From NCBI RefSeq assembly GCF_012295525.1, contig NZ_CP051167.1, positions 3,455,501 through 3,519,500 of the forward strand: 64,000 nucleotides of DNA. Reading direction: 5' to 3'. Source of the DNA: Oxynema aestuarii AP17 (GTDB lineage: Bacteria; Cyanobacteriota; Cyanobacteriia; Cyanobacteriales; Laspinemataceae). The notes beneath the pieces were generated by a model. That model saw nothing but the letters and a program-made list of their open reading frames with translations. It was not told where the DNA came from and did no database searches. Made by a program: the position numbers and the translations under genes. This document shows positions 41,069-50,204 of the stretch, one piece after another (position 1 is the first letter of the stretch; every line of letters begins with the position of its first letter).

Positions 41069-41224
41069 TTATTTCAAATATTGGGCTTCGGCTTCGAGGA
41101 TCCGAACCAAATTTTCATCACCTTTTTGTCTGGCCATTTCGATCCGATGTTCCAACCGTTTTTGCAGATTGGCGCGATGGATGGCCGCCGCTTGTTTAAC
41201 CGATTCTAGAGTAAGTTTGTTCAT
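41069..41224 (-). CDS. Small helical protein, possible PirA (PII-interacting regulator)
   Basis: A 51-residue product is encoded from ATG 41224 to TAA 41069. It is one long amphipathic helix pair: ESVKQAAAIHRANLQKRLEH followed by IEMARQKGDENLVRILEAEA and YLK. The length and the R-A-N-L-Q-x-R-L-E-x-R-(I/L)-E-x-A-R-x-x-G-D-E pattern recall the cyanobacterial PirA family (51 residues in Synechocystis), which binds PII and eases arginine-feedback control of the ornithine-ammonia cycle. I recall this family only from memory, so no symbol is given. A TATAAT promoter and an NtcA-like site lie upstream. Most of the surrounding plus-strand frames are shadows. Confidence 0.72.
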   Translation of the reverse strand: MNKLTLESVKQAAAIHRANLQKRLEHRIEMARQKGDENLVRILEAEAQYLK

Positions 41225-41242
41225 AGTGGACTTTTTAAGGGT

Positions 41243-41284
41243 GTCGAGTGATGTACAATCTCTTTCCTTTAAAATAACATTATA
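41243..41284 (-). promoter_or_regulatory. TATAAT promoter with NtcA-like site before the 51-residue gene
   Basis: Read on the minus strand, TATAAT (complement 41279-41284) is followed about 22 bases later by GTA-N8-GAC (41243-41256), one base from the NtcA consensus GTA-N8-TAC. A site downstream of the -10 element would repress, as is known for NtcA-repressed genes such as gifA and gifB. The -35 is weak. Confidence 0.4.
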
Positions 41285-41403
41285 ATCCGCGAACCGTATA
41301 AAATTTGACGAAAATTTTCAACAAGTTAAGGTAAAGCTCGGCGATCGCCCGCCCCCGGAAAAAGCCGCGATAAAATTAACAAGATCGATCTGTCCTTTAT
41401 TGG

Positions 41404-41430
41404 GGAGGACCAGGTTTCTGGTCATCAGTG
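41404..41430 (+). promoter_or_regulatory. Hairpin between Shine-Dalgarno and GTG start of hflX
   Basis: GGAGG (41404-41408) is 19 bases before the GTG start (41428), too far for normal use. Between them GACCAG (41408-41413) and CTGGTC (41418-41423) form a 6-bp hairpin with a GTTT loop. Folding it brings the GGAGG to within about 5 bases of GTG. Confidence 0.5.
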
Positions 41431-43164
41431 CCTATCGAAACGATTTACGGCAACCTGCAAGGTCTCAAACCCAGCCAGTTAAAGCAGTTGAAACGGCTTT
41501 ACCACCAACGCCTACCCGTAGACTGCATCGCGACGCCGGAATTTTCCCAGCGACTGGCTGCCATTTCCACGGACATTGGCGAATCCGTGTGCGCCTACCT
41601 CAACCGCCGAGGTCAGGTGATTCGTGTTGGCGTGGGAACCCCGCGTCAAACCCAAATCCCGCCGTTAGAATTGCCGCGCTACGGGGTCGGGCGCCTCAGT
41701 GGCATTCGCTGCCTGTCCACCCAGGTCAAAGCGGAAGGTCCCAACCAAGAATCGCTGACGGCAATGGCGATCCAGCGCCTCGATGCCTTAGTCGTCCTCA
41801 CCCTGACCGGGGAAGGATTCGAACGTCGCGGCGGTGGAGCCACCGGATATGTTAGAGAAACCTATCTGGCCTATTTAACGCCGCAAGCGACGGGCAAAGC
41901 GGGGGAAGACGGACAAGCCGAAGAACTGGCGATCGCCAATTGGCACGTGTCCGGGCCGATGAGCCTCGACCTATTGGCGAAGCAAGATTTTCTCAACTTA
42001 GTCGAAGGGTTAGAAGCCGAATTCGAGCGCCAATTTATCGCCCGCGAAGTCGATGGGCGTAGCGATTGCGCCCTGCTCGTCGGCGTGATGACCGCCGAGA
42101 TCGACCCGGAACAGTTCGAGGACGGCTTAGCCGAACTCGCCCGCTTGGTGGATACCGCAGGGGGTAAAGTCCTCGGGACGATCGCCCAGAAACGATCGCG
42201 CCTCCACCCGCAAACGGCGATCGGCGCCGGAAAAGTACAGGAACTCGCCTTGAGCGCCCAAACCTTGGGAGCCAATTTGATCGTGTTCGATCGCGACCTG
42301 TCCCCGGCGCAAGTGCGTAACTTGGAAACCCAAATCGGGGTGAGAGTCGTAGACCGTACCGAGGTGATTTTGGATATCTTCGCCCAACGGGCTCAGTCCG
42401 GCGCCGGAAAACTGCAAGTCGAACTGGCCCAACTCGAATACACCCTACCGCGCCTCACGGGTCGGGGAGAGGCGATGTCCCGTTTGGGGGGTGGGATCGG
42501 TACCCGAGGACCGGGGGAAACGAAACTCGAAACCGAACGGCGCGCCATTTCCCGGCGGATCGCCCAGTTGCAAAAACAGGTCGATCGCCTCCAGGCCCAT
42601 CGGTCGCGAATGCGCTTGCAACGGCAAAAACAAGCGGTTCCGTCGATCGCGATCGTCGGCTATACCAATGCGGGGAAATCGACCTTGCTCAATACCCTGA
42701 CCAGCGCCGAAATTTACACCGCCGACCAGTTATTTGCCACCCTCGATCCGACCACCCGACGCTGTTTCGTTCCCGACGCCCAAACCGGAGACCGACTGGC
42801 GATCGTCCTGACCGATACGGTGGGGTTCATCCACGAACTGCCCCCGTCGCTGATGGATGCGTTTCGGGCGACTTTAGAAGAAGTGAGCGAAGCCGATGCC
42901 TTGCTGCACGTGGTCGATTTATCCCATCCGGCGTGGCAAAGTCATATCCAGTCGGTGCGCCAGATTCTCAAAGAACTCCCGGTGACGCCGGGCCCGTCGC
43001 TGATCGTGTTTAACAAGATCGATTGTGTCAGTAGCGAGGCCCTGGCGATCGCCCGGGAAGAGTTTCCCTTAGCGGCGTTTATTTCCGCCCGCGCCGGGTT
43101 GGGATTGGAAACCTTGCGCCAACGGATCGGCCAATTAGTAGACTACGCGATCGCCCGAGAATGA
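41428..43164 (+). CDS. hflX: Ribosome-associated GTPase HflX
   Basis: HflX is a conserved GTPase that binds the 50S subunit and can rescue or split stalled ribosomes. The 578 residues include an N-terminal extension of about 190 residues characteristic of cyanobacterial HflX, then the HflX domain with the glycine-rich GRGEAMSRLGGGIGTRGPGE segment, and the GTPase domain: G1 GYTNAGKST (about 411-419), G3 DTVGF, and G4 NKID. It starts at GTG 41428 behind the hairpin described separately. The glycosidase-like gene follows 11 bases after its stop. Confidence 0.93.
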   Translation: MPIETIYGNLQGLKPSQLKQLKRLYHQRLPVDCIATPEFSQRLAAISTDIGESVCAYLNRRGQVIRVGVGTPRQTQIPPLELPRYGVGRLSGIRCLSTQVKAEGPNQESLTAMAIQRLDALVVLTLTGEGFERRGGGATGYVRETYLAYLTPQATGKAGEDGQAEELAIANWHVSGPMSLDLLAKQDFLNLVEGLEAEFERQFIAREVDGRSDCALLVGVMTAEIDPEQFEDGLAELARLVDTAGGKVLGTIAQKRSRLHPQTAIGAGKVQELALSAQTLGANLIVFDRDLSPAQVRNLETQIGVRVVDRTEVILDIFAQRAQSGAGKLQVELAQLEYTLPRLTGRGEAMSRLGGGIGTRGPGETKLETERRAISRRIAQLQKQVDRLQAHRSRMRLQRQKQAVPSIAIVGYTNAGKSTLLNTLTSAEIYTADQLFATLDPTTRRCFVPDAQTGDRLAIVLTDTVGFIHELPPSLMDAFRATLEEVSEADALLHVVDLSHPAWQSHIQSVRQILKELPVTPGPSLIVFNKIDCVSSEALAIAREEFPLAAFISARAGLGLETLRQRIGQLVDYAIARE

Positions 43165-43175
43165 GGAGGATGTAG

Positions 43176-44141
43176 ATGTGGAAACGTCAGGCGGCATTCC
43201 CGAAGCAACGCCGTTCCCGAAGCAACGCCGTTCCCGTAGGGTCTGCAAACAAGAAAGGAGTCAGCAGGATCGCCGCAACGGTGCTGCTTTTTTCGCTTTC
43301 CCTCGGGGGCGTCGCCGTCGGCAGACCCCCCGCGAATCCGGAACAAGAGGCGATTTCCGACGCTTTTCAACCGATTTTAGAGGCGCCTGGGGTGACCTTG
43401 TTTCAACAGGGCAGCGATTACGTCCAGGCGATCGATCTCAGTCGAGGGGCCTCGGTATCGTTTGAATTCGGTCCGGTGGTGGAACGGCGATCGGGGTTGG
43501 GGGCGTACGGCGGCGACGACCCCGAATTCGAGCGCCAAAGCTTGGAGACGGCGTGGAGGACACTGCGCGATCGCGATCCGGCAGCGTTTTGTATGGCCAA
43601 CGGGCAGTTTTTTCGCAACGATCGCAACCGAGCTACCGCCCTCGCCTTTCCGGTGAAAGCGAGGGGCGAATTCGTCAGCGACGGCTATGCGGGAGAAAGC
43701 GAATTTGCCGACGAAAAACTGATTTTAGAAGTTTGGCCCGATCGCGCGGAGATCGTCGCCTTCGATCCCCTTGAATGGCGACAGAATGAGGCGCCCGAGG
43801 CGATCGTCGGCTTAACACCGACTGCTGAAAAAAGTAGCGCGATCGCCGTCGGGCGAACCTTCGCCGGAATTAAAGATAAAGATGGTGACGGTACGGCAGA
43901 AACCGTTTTATTATTGTCGTCGAGTAAGGCGACTCAAGCCCGTGCGGCTGAAGTTTTAAAAGAGTTCGGCGCGATCGCCGTGCTGATGCTCGACGGAGGA
44001 GGTTCTACCCAACTTCTGTGTCGGGATCGCCATTATCTGGATTCTCCCCGTACCGTACCGCAAACGATCGCCGTGACTGCCGCCTCGAAACAAACACAGT
44101 TTTTTCCGAGATTTCGAGACGGGCGATCGCCCGCCCTCTAA
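43176..44141 (+). CDS. Exported phosphodiester glycosidase-like protein
   Basis: The 321-residue protein carries the LDGGGSTQ motif (D near residue 273) and the MANGQFF segment of the NAGPA/phosphodiester glycosidase (DUF2233-type) family, which removes sugars from phosphodiester-linked glycans. A signal peptide is visible (IAATVLLFSLSLGGVAVG, about residues 30-48). Its N-terminal n-region is unusually long and basic because two copies of a 17-base repeat lie inside the gene (43197-43230). A good ribosome site AGGAGG precedes the ATG. It starts 11 bases after hflX and is probably co-transcribed with it. The substrate is unknown. Confidence 0.85.
   Translation: MWKRQAAFPKQRRSRSNAVPVGSANKKGVSRIAATVLLFSLSLGGVAVGRPPANPEQEAISDAFQPILEAPGVTLFQQGSDYVQAIDLSRGASVSFEFGPVVERRSGLGAYGGDDPEFERQSLETAWRTLRDRDPAAFCMANGQFFRNDRNRATALAFPVKARGEFVSDGYAGESEFADEKLILEVWPDRAEIVAFDPLEWRQNEAPEAIVGLTPTAEKSSAIAVGRTFAGIKDKDGDGTAETVLLLSSSKATQARAAEVLKEFGAIAVLMLDGGGSTQLLCRDRHYLDSPRTVPQTIAVTAASKQTQFFPRFRDGRSPAL
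43197..43236. repeat. Tandem 17-base repeat inside a signal peptide
   Basis: TTCCCGAAGCAACGCCG occurs twice in tandem (43197-43213 and 43214-43230), followed by a partial third copy (TTCCCG). Since 34 is not a multiple of 3, two copies together shift the frame by one base relative to none. It encodes the basic stretch before the signal peptide. Confidence 0.85.
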
Positions 44142-44178
44142 GATTGAACCCCCACTGAATTTTGATATTTCTATTCCT

Positions 44179-44445
44179 ATGAGTGCCGCCCAACCCATTG
44201 ACCACAACCGCCCCCCTCACGAGTCATTCCCCCCGGATTGGAGCTATGAAGAAACGGTCGATAAGGTTGAAGAGATTATCGAACAAGTCGAATCCGGTAA
44301 TTTGGAGTTGAGCGAAATTTTCGACCAATTTGCGATCGCCGTCGAATACTTACACCAGTGCGAAACCTTTCTGAGCGACAAGAAACAGAAAATGGGGTTG
44401 TTAGTCGAAACTTTAAACGACCGACCCTTGGAATTTGAGTTCTAA
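44179..44445 (+). CDS. xseB: Exodeoxyribonuclease VII small subunit
   Basis: XseB is the small subunit of exonuclease VII, a single-strand-specific DNA nuclease. The 88 residues contain the family core SYEETVDKVEEIIEQVESGNLELSEIFDQFAIAVEYLHQCETFLSD-type helices in order, with the GxLxL-type element at residues 40-44. The first 20 residues are a proline-rich extension. The large subunit xseA is not adjacent, at least within the window. A few bases after the glycosidase gene it starts from its own ATG. Confidence 0.92.
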   Translation: MSAAQPIDHNRPPHESFPPDWSYEETVDKVEEIIEQVESGNLELSEIFDQFAIAVEYLHQCETFLSDKKQKMGLLVETLNDRPLEFEF

Positions 44446-44774
44446 CGTTCTTAATGGCTCCGTCGATCTATAGCCATCCTCAATCGTGTTGTAAAATTCA
44501 TCGGTTCTGGAGACACGGCAATGCCGTGTCCTTACAGGCGATGTGAACAGGCGATCTAAAATTCCACTGCATCAGTCCCGAAACCCGCTTGCTATATTCC
44601 CTCGGTCATGTCGCCCACCAGGCTTGCGACGAACTCCCCCAGCCCTCTGGGGGGTTTTTTCCAAGTACGCGATCTGACTGGCAGTAAAGGATCGAATTCC
44701 ACAGTGGGAATCTGGAGATTCCCTCCAACTCTCCTGGGGGGAGTGCAATGTACTCCCCTTTTCTCCTGTTCGGA
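44446..44774. other. Hairpin-rich intergenic region between xseB and glutaminase
   Basis: The 329 bases hold no gene but four hairpins: GACACGGCA/TGCCGTGTC (44512-44530), the terminator at 44636, GGGAATC/GATTCCC (44708-44725) and GGGGAGT/ACTCCCC near 44737-44760. Such hairpins often come from dispersed repeats. Confidence 0.55.
44636..44660 (+). terminator. Rho-independent terminator
   Basis: CCCCCAG (44636-44642) pairs with CTGGGGG (44647-44653) around CCCT and is followed by six T residues. It lies on the plus strand about 190 bases after xseB and may end that transcript. Confidence 0.75.
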
Positions 44775-46865
44775 CTAAGTTCGGGTCTCGCGCATCCACT
44801 GCAAGAAGGTATCGACGGAGGTGGTGGGGTCGAAAATGTGTAAGCCGAACCGTTGCGAGAGTTCTTCAAAGACTTTAATCCCGCGAACGCTGTTACCGCG
44901 TTTGTCCAGGGGCGGGGAAAACACGGCAATGCCCATTTGTCCGGGAACGACGGCGATGATGCCGCCGCCGACACCGCTTTTGGCGGGAAAGCCGACATTG
45001 TAGACCCAGGCTCCGGCAAAATCGTACATCCCGCATGTATACATTACGCTGAGAAAGTCTCTCACATAAGGGGCGGCGATCGCCCGTGTTCCGGTCATCG
45101 GATTGATGCCGTTGTTCGCTAAGGTCGCGCCCATCACGGCTAAATCGCGACAGTTGACGATCGCCGAACATTGCTGCAAGTATAAATCGAGGGTTTCGCC
45201 GATACTGCCTTCGATCATGCCGAAATTGCGCAACAGGTAGGAAATCGCCCAATTGCGATCGCCGCAATGCTGCTCGGAAACAAAGGTCGGGGTATCCACG
45301 AAGACTTTGTGACCGATAAAGCGTTTATACATTTCCAGAACCCGATTGAGCCGTTTCGCCGGACTGTTCCCCAGAATCAAATTGGTCGTGGCGATCGCCC
45401 CGGCGTTGACCATCGGATTGTGAGGGCGTTTGGAACTTTCCTCCACCTTGACAATGGAATTGTAAGCGTCTCCCGTCGGTTCCACATCGACTTTCTGCAA
45501 GACGTAATCGCGCCCGCGATCGCTCAGGGCCATACCATAGGCAAAGACTTTAGAAATCGACTGGATTAAAAACGGTTGTTCGTAATCGCCGACCGCATAA
45601 ACGTCGCCATCGACCGTCACCGCACAAATGCCGAACCAATCCGGATTAATTTCGACTAAATCCGGTTCGCTCAAATAAGGCGTTCCGTCGCGCAACGGTA
45701 AATATTTTTGGTGTAACTGCTCTAAAAAGTCCTGAAATGGGGAATGAATGCCATTTCCCGAACGATCGCGCTCCTCTTCCGTTTCCAAATAAGGCGTCGA
45801 GAGAGTTTTGTTGCCGAGTTTCGCGCGATCGCTGCGCCGAGGGGGGCGATCGAATCCCCGTTCGCAACGCCCGACGGTGACTTCCTGGGAAACTCCGTGA
45901 AACACGTGCAGGTTAAAGCGTTCCGCGAGTTCCTCAAACACCTTAACCCCGCGTTCGCTTTTGCGATGTTCTCCTAATGGCGGCGAAAATACGGCAATCC
46001 CCATTTGACGGGGAACCACGCCGAGAATCGCCCCGGCGAGGCCGCTTTTGGCTGGAAAGCCGACGCGATAGGCCCACTGACCGGAAAAATCGTACATCCC
46101 GCAGGTGTACATAACGCTGAGGAGATTTTTGACATATTGCGAGGCGATCGCCCGTTCCCCCGTTATCGGATTGACCCCTCCATTCGCCAAGGTAGCCGCC
46201 ATTATCGCCAATTCGCGACAATTGACCATTAACGAGCATTGCTGGCAGTACAAATCGAGGATTTCTTCAATATTGCCCGCGATCGTGCCGAAATTGAGCA
46301 TCATGTAGGCCATCGCCCGATGCAGGTTATTCTTATTTTTTTTAGAAATATAAGTCGATTCGTCTACAGAAACCTCCCGTCCCACGTAACGCCGGAACAT
46401 CTCCAACAGGCGGCGGTTGCGTTCGCTGGGGTCCGATCCGGCGATTAAGCTAGTCGTGGCGATCGCGCCGATGTTGACCATCGGATTGTAACGCCCTTCG
46501 GTTAACTCCTCGTGTTCGAGAATCGAGTTGACCGGATCTCCCGTCGGTTCGACTCCAATTTTTCTAACCACTTCTTCCGATCCGCGATCTTCCAAGGCCA
46601 AACCGTACACGAAGGGTTTAGAAATAGACTGCATGGTAAACAGGCGATCGGTGTCTCCGGCTTGGTAGATCTTGCCGTCTGCACTCACCACGCAAATCGA
46701 GAACCAATCGGGGTTAGCTTTGGCTAATTCCGGCAAGTAGTCGGAGACGACCCCCTCGTTAAGGGGGCGGTACTTTTCATGCAGACTTTTGATAAAGCCT
46801 TGTAAAGGCGGTTCGATCGCCTCGAACTTTCCGATTAAATCCGTCAACTCGGTTAAATTCCTCAT
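44775..46865 (-). CDS. Tandem-domain glutaminase (two GlsA units fused)
   Basis: The 696-residue protein contains two complete glutaminase A domains (about residues 18-330 and 375-690). Both keep the serine/lysine pair of the beta-lactamase-like fold: S80-I-S-K83 in [10 protein letters not shown] and S436-I-S-K439 in [10 protein letters not shown]. Both repeat GVEPTGD/DVEPTGD, NPMVN, NFGxI.Gx[11 protein letters not shown] and VGFPAKSG. Normal GlsA is about 310 residues, so this is a head-to-tail fusion. The linker (about 330-375) is charged and low in complexity. Glutaminase hydrolyses glutamine to glutamate and ammonia. The halves differ substantially, so the duplication is old. It is monocistronic, with its start ATG at 46865. 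Confidence 0.93.
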   Translation of the reverse strand: MRNLTELTDLIGKFEAIEPPLQGFIKSLHEKYRPLNEGVVSDYLPELAKANPDWFSICVVSADGKIYQAGDTDRLFTMQSISKPFVYGLALEDRGSEEVVRKIGVEPTGDPVNSILEHEELTEGRYNPMVNIGAIATTSLIAGSDPSERNRRLLEMFRRYVGREVSVDESTYISKKNKNNLHRAMAYMMLNFGTIAGNIEEILDLYCQQCSLMVNCRELAIMAATLANGGVNPITGERAIASQYVKNLLSVMYTCGMYDFSGQWAYRVGFPAKSGLAGAILGVVPRQMGIAVFSPPLGEHRKSERGVKVFEELAERFNLHVFHGVSQEVTVGRCERGFDRPPRRSDRAKLGNKTLSTPYLETEEERDRSGNGIHSPFQDFLEQLHQKYLPLRDGTPYLSEPDLVEINPDWFGICAVTVDGDVYAVGDYEQPFLIQSISKVFAYGMALSDRGRDYVLQKVDVEPTGDAYNSIVKVEESSKRPHNPMVNAGAIATTNLILGNSPAKRLNRVLEMYKRFIGHKVFVDTPTFVSEQHCGDRNWAISYLLRNFGMIEGSIGETLDLYLQQCSAIVNCRDLAVMGATLANNGINPMTGTRAIAAPYVRDFLSVMYTCGMYDFAGAWVYNVGFPAKSGVGGGIIAVVPGQMGIAVFSPPLDKRGNSVRGIKVFEELSQRFGLHIFDPTTSVDTFLQWMRETRT

Positions 46866-47134
46866 GGCGTTGACTGCAGCACCTCGATATTACAATCTTT
46901 GCCCCTGACCTCCATCGAGGTTCTCAAAGGTGTGTCTATCTTTTTGTCCTGACAGGAGATCGCGTTGTAGCGAAAGTTACTCCTTCGGCGATGGGCGGCT
47001 AACCCGCGATCGCCGCCAACTCGACCGCCGAAAATCGCGTCTCCCGTCGGCCCGATCCTCTAGAATGGAGATCGGATATCAGATACCGCTCGTCGCTATC
47101 CGCTATCCAAGATTTAGAGATTCGGGAAAGACTC

Positions 47135-48694
47135 ATGGCTGTCCAACTCCGGCGACCCCTGTTAATTGGCGGACTTACGTTGTCCTTTGGCTTGTGGCTG
47201 ATGCAGAGTTTCGACGATGCACTTGCCGAAATGGGAGAACTCGGGGCGATCGTGGCGATCGCCCTCGGGGTGGGATGGTGGATGTTGGACAAGCCGAAAC
47301 CTGTAGAACTTAAAGGAGTTAGGGCCGGATCGATCGATCGCGACGCCGTAGATCGGGCGATCGCCTCAGTAAGAACGATCCTCGATCGCGCCGCAGCCGA
47401 AGCGGCGGAAATTAAAGCAGAACGCCGCAAAAGCGAGAGTTCGAGCGAAATTGAGCGATTGCGCGACCGCCTCGCCGAACTCTCTGTCGAGGGTACCCTC
47501 GATTCCCTGACGATCGCCCTCGTCGGCGCCAAAGGAACGGGCAAAACCAAGCTACAAGAGGCGATCGCCCGCAGCCAAGCGCCCGACTTTCCCCCGATCC
47601 ACTGGCTCGAAACTCCCGCCTTATTGACCGCCACAAACCGGGAAACGGAGTTACAAGATAGCGAAACTTGGAAACAGGCAATTGCTGCCGATTTAGTCGT
47701 CTTTTTAACCCGTGGCGACCTCACCGAGAGCGAATATCGGATTGTGAAACAACTGCACCAGTCCGCCGCGCGATCGCTCGTCGTCTGGAATCAGTGCGAT
47801 CGCGAAACGGAAGAACGACAGGCGACGATTTTGCAAAGTTTGCGCGATCGCCTCTCTCCCCTACTCGGTTCCCAAGACGCGATCGCGATCGCCGCGTCCC
47901 CCAATCCGGTGAAAGTCCGCCAGCATCGTACGGATGGGTCGGTTGCGGAAAAAATGGAAACCCGCGCACCGCAGATCGCCCCCCTGCAGTCTCGATTAGA
48001 GCAGATTTGGGCAACGGAACGGCAACAACTCCACCTCGCCAAAACTTATCGGGAAGCAATCGAGTTGAAACGGGAAGCACAAACCCAGTTAAACCAACTG
48101 CGCCGCGATCGCGCCTTACCGATTGTCGAAAAATATCAGTATATTGCGGCGGCGGCAGCCTTTGCGAACCCGGTCGCAGCCCTAGATTTACTGGCGACGA
48201 GTGCGGTTAGCGCCCAATTAATCGCCGATTTGGGCGAAATTTACCAGCAAAACTTTTCTCTCGACCGGGAGAAGGCGATCGCGCGGGCTTTAGCGGAACA
48301 ATTGGTGAAATTGGGCATTGTCGAACTGTCGAGTCAAACCGTCGCCGCCATCCTCAAAAGTCATGCAGTGACTTACATCGCCGGGGGCGTGGTTCAAGGA
48401 ATTTCCGCCGCCTATCTGACCCGCCTCGCCGGATTGAGTCTGATCGAATATTTCCAAGCGCAAGATGCGAGTCTCGCCAGCGAAAGCGGGATGGAACAGT
48501 TGGCGAATACGGTCAAAGCGGTGTTCGAGCAAAATCGGCGGATGACCGTACTGCGCGGCTTCGTCGAGCAAGTGGTGGGGCGTCTGGCGCCGGAAGGCAA
48601 ACAATCGGCGAGCTTGAGCGCCCAAGTCGCAGCGCTGCAAGAGAACAGAAGCCGAGACGGGGCGATCGTGCCGAATCTCGAACCGACATCTTAA
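47135..48694 (+). CDS. Membrane-associated GTPase with DUF697-type C-terminus (first paralogue)
   Basis: The 519-residue protein begins with two short membrane segments (about residues 8-50), then a coiled-coil linker and a P-loop GTPase domain with G1 GAKGTGKTKL (near residue 130) and VVWNQCD in the G4 position. The C-terminal part (about 330-450) has the hydrophobic helices typical of DUF697/YcjF-type GTPases (YQYIAAAAAFANPVAALDLLATSAVSAQLIADLGEIY). The G4 motif NQCD is not canonical, so GTP specificity may be altered. Function unknown. The paralogue follows 34 bases later and is likely in the same operon. Confidence 0.85.
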   Translation: MAVQLRRPLLIGGLTLSFGLWLMQSFDDALAEMGELGAIVAIALGVGWWMLDKPKPVELKGVRAGSIDRDAVDRAIASVRTILDRAAAEAAEIKAERRKSESSSEIERLRDRLAELSVEGTLDSLTIALVGAKGTGKTKLQEAIARSQAPDFPPIHWLETPALLTATNRETELQDSETWKQAIAADLVVFLTRGDLTESEYRIVKQLHQSAARSLVVWNQCDRETEERQATILQSLRDRLSPLLGSQDAIAIAASPNPVKVRQHRTDGSVAEKMETRAPQIAPLQSRLEQIWATERQQLHLAKTYREAIELKREAQTQLNQLRRDRALPIVEKYQYIAAAAAFANPVAALDLLATSAVSAQLIADLGEIYQQNFSLDREKAIARALAEQLVKLGIVELSSQTVAAILKSHAVTYIAGGVVQGISAAYLTRLAGLSLIEYFQAQDASLASESGMEQLANTVKAVFEQNRRMTVLRGFVEQVVGRLAPEGKQSASLSAQVAALQENRSRDGAIVPNLEPTS

Positions 48695-48728
48695 GTTTGA
48701 TTGAGTCCACTCGTCTGTTACGGATTCC

Positions 48729-50204
48729 ATGCCATCGAATATTCAGGATACCGATCTCACCCGCGCCCGTGCGAGCATCCGTCAGGCGATGTCGTGGTAT
48801 TCCCACGTGCGTCGTCAGGCGTTACGTCATGGAGATATCGCCCAACAAGCGGCGATCCAGGCGCAGATCGATCGCCTCGGCGAGACGTTAGAGAAACTCG
48901 ATGCTGGGGTGATTCGGATTGCGGCGTTCGGCTTGGTGAGTCGCGGCAAATCGGCGGTTCTCAATGGGTTGATGGGGGAAAAGGTGTTTGCGACCGGGCC
49001 CCTACACGGGGTGACTCAGTGGCCGAGATCGGCGCGGTGGCAGGTCGCGGAGGGCTTGGAGGTGGAGGCGATCGACACGCCGGGCTTGGACGAGATCGAC
49101 GGACAGGCGCGATCGCAGATGGCGCGCCATGTGGCCCAGGCGGCAGATTTAATTTTATTCGTGGTCTGCGGCGATATCACCCGCACGGAGTACGAGGCGT
49201 TGTGCGAACTACGGCGCAGCCAAAAGCCGTTATTGGTGGTGTTTAACAAGATCGACCTGTATCCGGAACAGGATCGTGAGACGATTTATCGTCAGTTGCA
49301 GCAGTTGGCGGCGGGTCGCGAGGGTCGCGGGGGCACGAGGGTCAGTGACGATTGGATTCCTTCGGAACCGGAGGAACGACCGAGCCTTCCGGCGTCGGAG
49401 GATATCGTGATGGTGGCGGCGGATCCGGCGCCGTTGCAGGTTCGCACGGAATGGCCCGACGGTCGCGAGTCGTGGGAGTGGGAAACTCCGGAGCCGCAAA
49501 TTGAAGAGTTGCGAGAGAAGTTGGTATCGCTGTTAACGGAACGGGGGCGATCGTTGTTGGCGATTAATGCGTTGGTGCAGGCGCGCGCGGCGCAAGAAAT
49601 GTTGGCGGTCGGGGCGATCGAAGCGCGCCAGATGGAGGCGGAACGCTTGATCTGGCGGTTCGCGCAATACAAGGCTTTAGCGGTGGCGCTCAATCCGATC
49701 GCCGTGTTCGATCTGTTGGGAGGGGCGATCGCGGATTTGGCGTTAATTCGCTCCCTGGCGCGCTTGTACGGCTTACCGATGACCGGGTACGAAGCGGGGA
49801 AACTCTGGCAGCAGATTTTAGTGAGTGGGGGCGGGTTGCTGTTGGGTGAGTTGGCGAGTGGTTTATTTTGGGGCTTTGGCAAAAGTGCGGCGGCGATCGT
49901 CGGCGCCTCGGGGGATGCGGGAGGCGTGATGGGCTATGCGGGAGCGGCGATCGCCCAAGCCTCGATGGCGGGATACGGTACCTACCGCGTCGGTCAAGCC
50001 GCTCAGGTGTATTTAGAGCGCGGTTGCACCTGGGGGCCGTTAGGAGCGAATACAGTGATTCGAGACATCCTCGATCGCGTCGAACCGGAAACGATCCTCG
50101 GTCGTCTGCGCCAGGAGTTGGAGCGCGAGTTAGTGGCGGACGATGCCTCGGGGAATTGGACCGCAGAGGAAATCTCAGTAGAGAAAACCACTAATCTTTA
50201 TTGA
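48729..50204 (+). CDS. GTPase with DUF697-type C-terminus (second paralogue)
   Basis: The 491-residue protein has canonical GTPase motifs: G1 GLVSRGKSA (near 73-81), G3 DTPG, and G4 NKID, and a hydrophobic C-terminal DUF697-like region (KALAVALNPIAVFDLLGGAIADLALIRSLARLY, then several membrane-like helices up to about 430). The insertion between G4 and the membrane region is acidic and proline-rich. Unlike the first paralogue it has no N-terminal membrane segment. Together they resemble a heteromeric membrane-remodelling GTPase pair, but that is inference. Its 3' end overlaps the 50191 gene by 14 bases, tail to tail. Confidence 0.87.
   Translation: MPSNIQDTDLTRARASIRQAMSWYSHVRRQALRHGDIAQQAAIQAQIDRLGETLEKLDAGVIRIAAFGLVSRGKSAVLNGLMGEKVFATGPLHGVTQWPRSARWQVAEGLEVEAIDTPGLDEIDGQARSQMARHVAQAADLILFVVCGDITRTEYEALCELRRSQKPLLVVFNKIDLYPEQDRETIYRQLQQLAAGREGRGGTRVSDDWIPSEPEERPSLPASEDIVMVAADPAPLQVRTEWPDGRESWEWETPEPQIEELREKLVSLLTERGRSLLAINALVQARAAQEMLAVGAIEARQMEAERLIWRFAQYKALAVALNPIAVFDLLGGAIADLALIRSLARLYGLPMTGYEAGKLWQQILVSGGGLLLGELASGLFWGFGKSAAAIVGASGDAGGVMGYAGAAIAQASMAGYGTYRVGQAAQVYLERGCTWGPLGANTVIRDILDRVEPETILGRLRQELERELVADDASGNWTAEEISVEKTTNLY

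Noticed and set aside
44775..46865. Two glutaminase genes joined by a frameshift or assembly error
   Set aside because: The frame is open throughout with a charged linker and no stop or start between the halves, so a true fusion is simpler.
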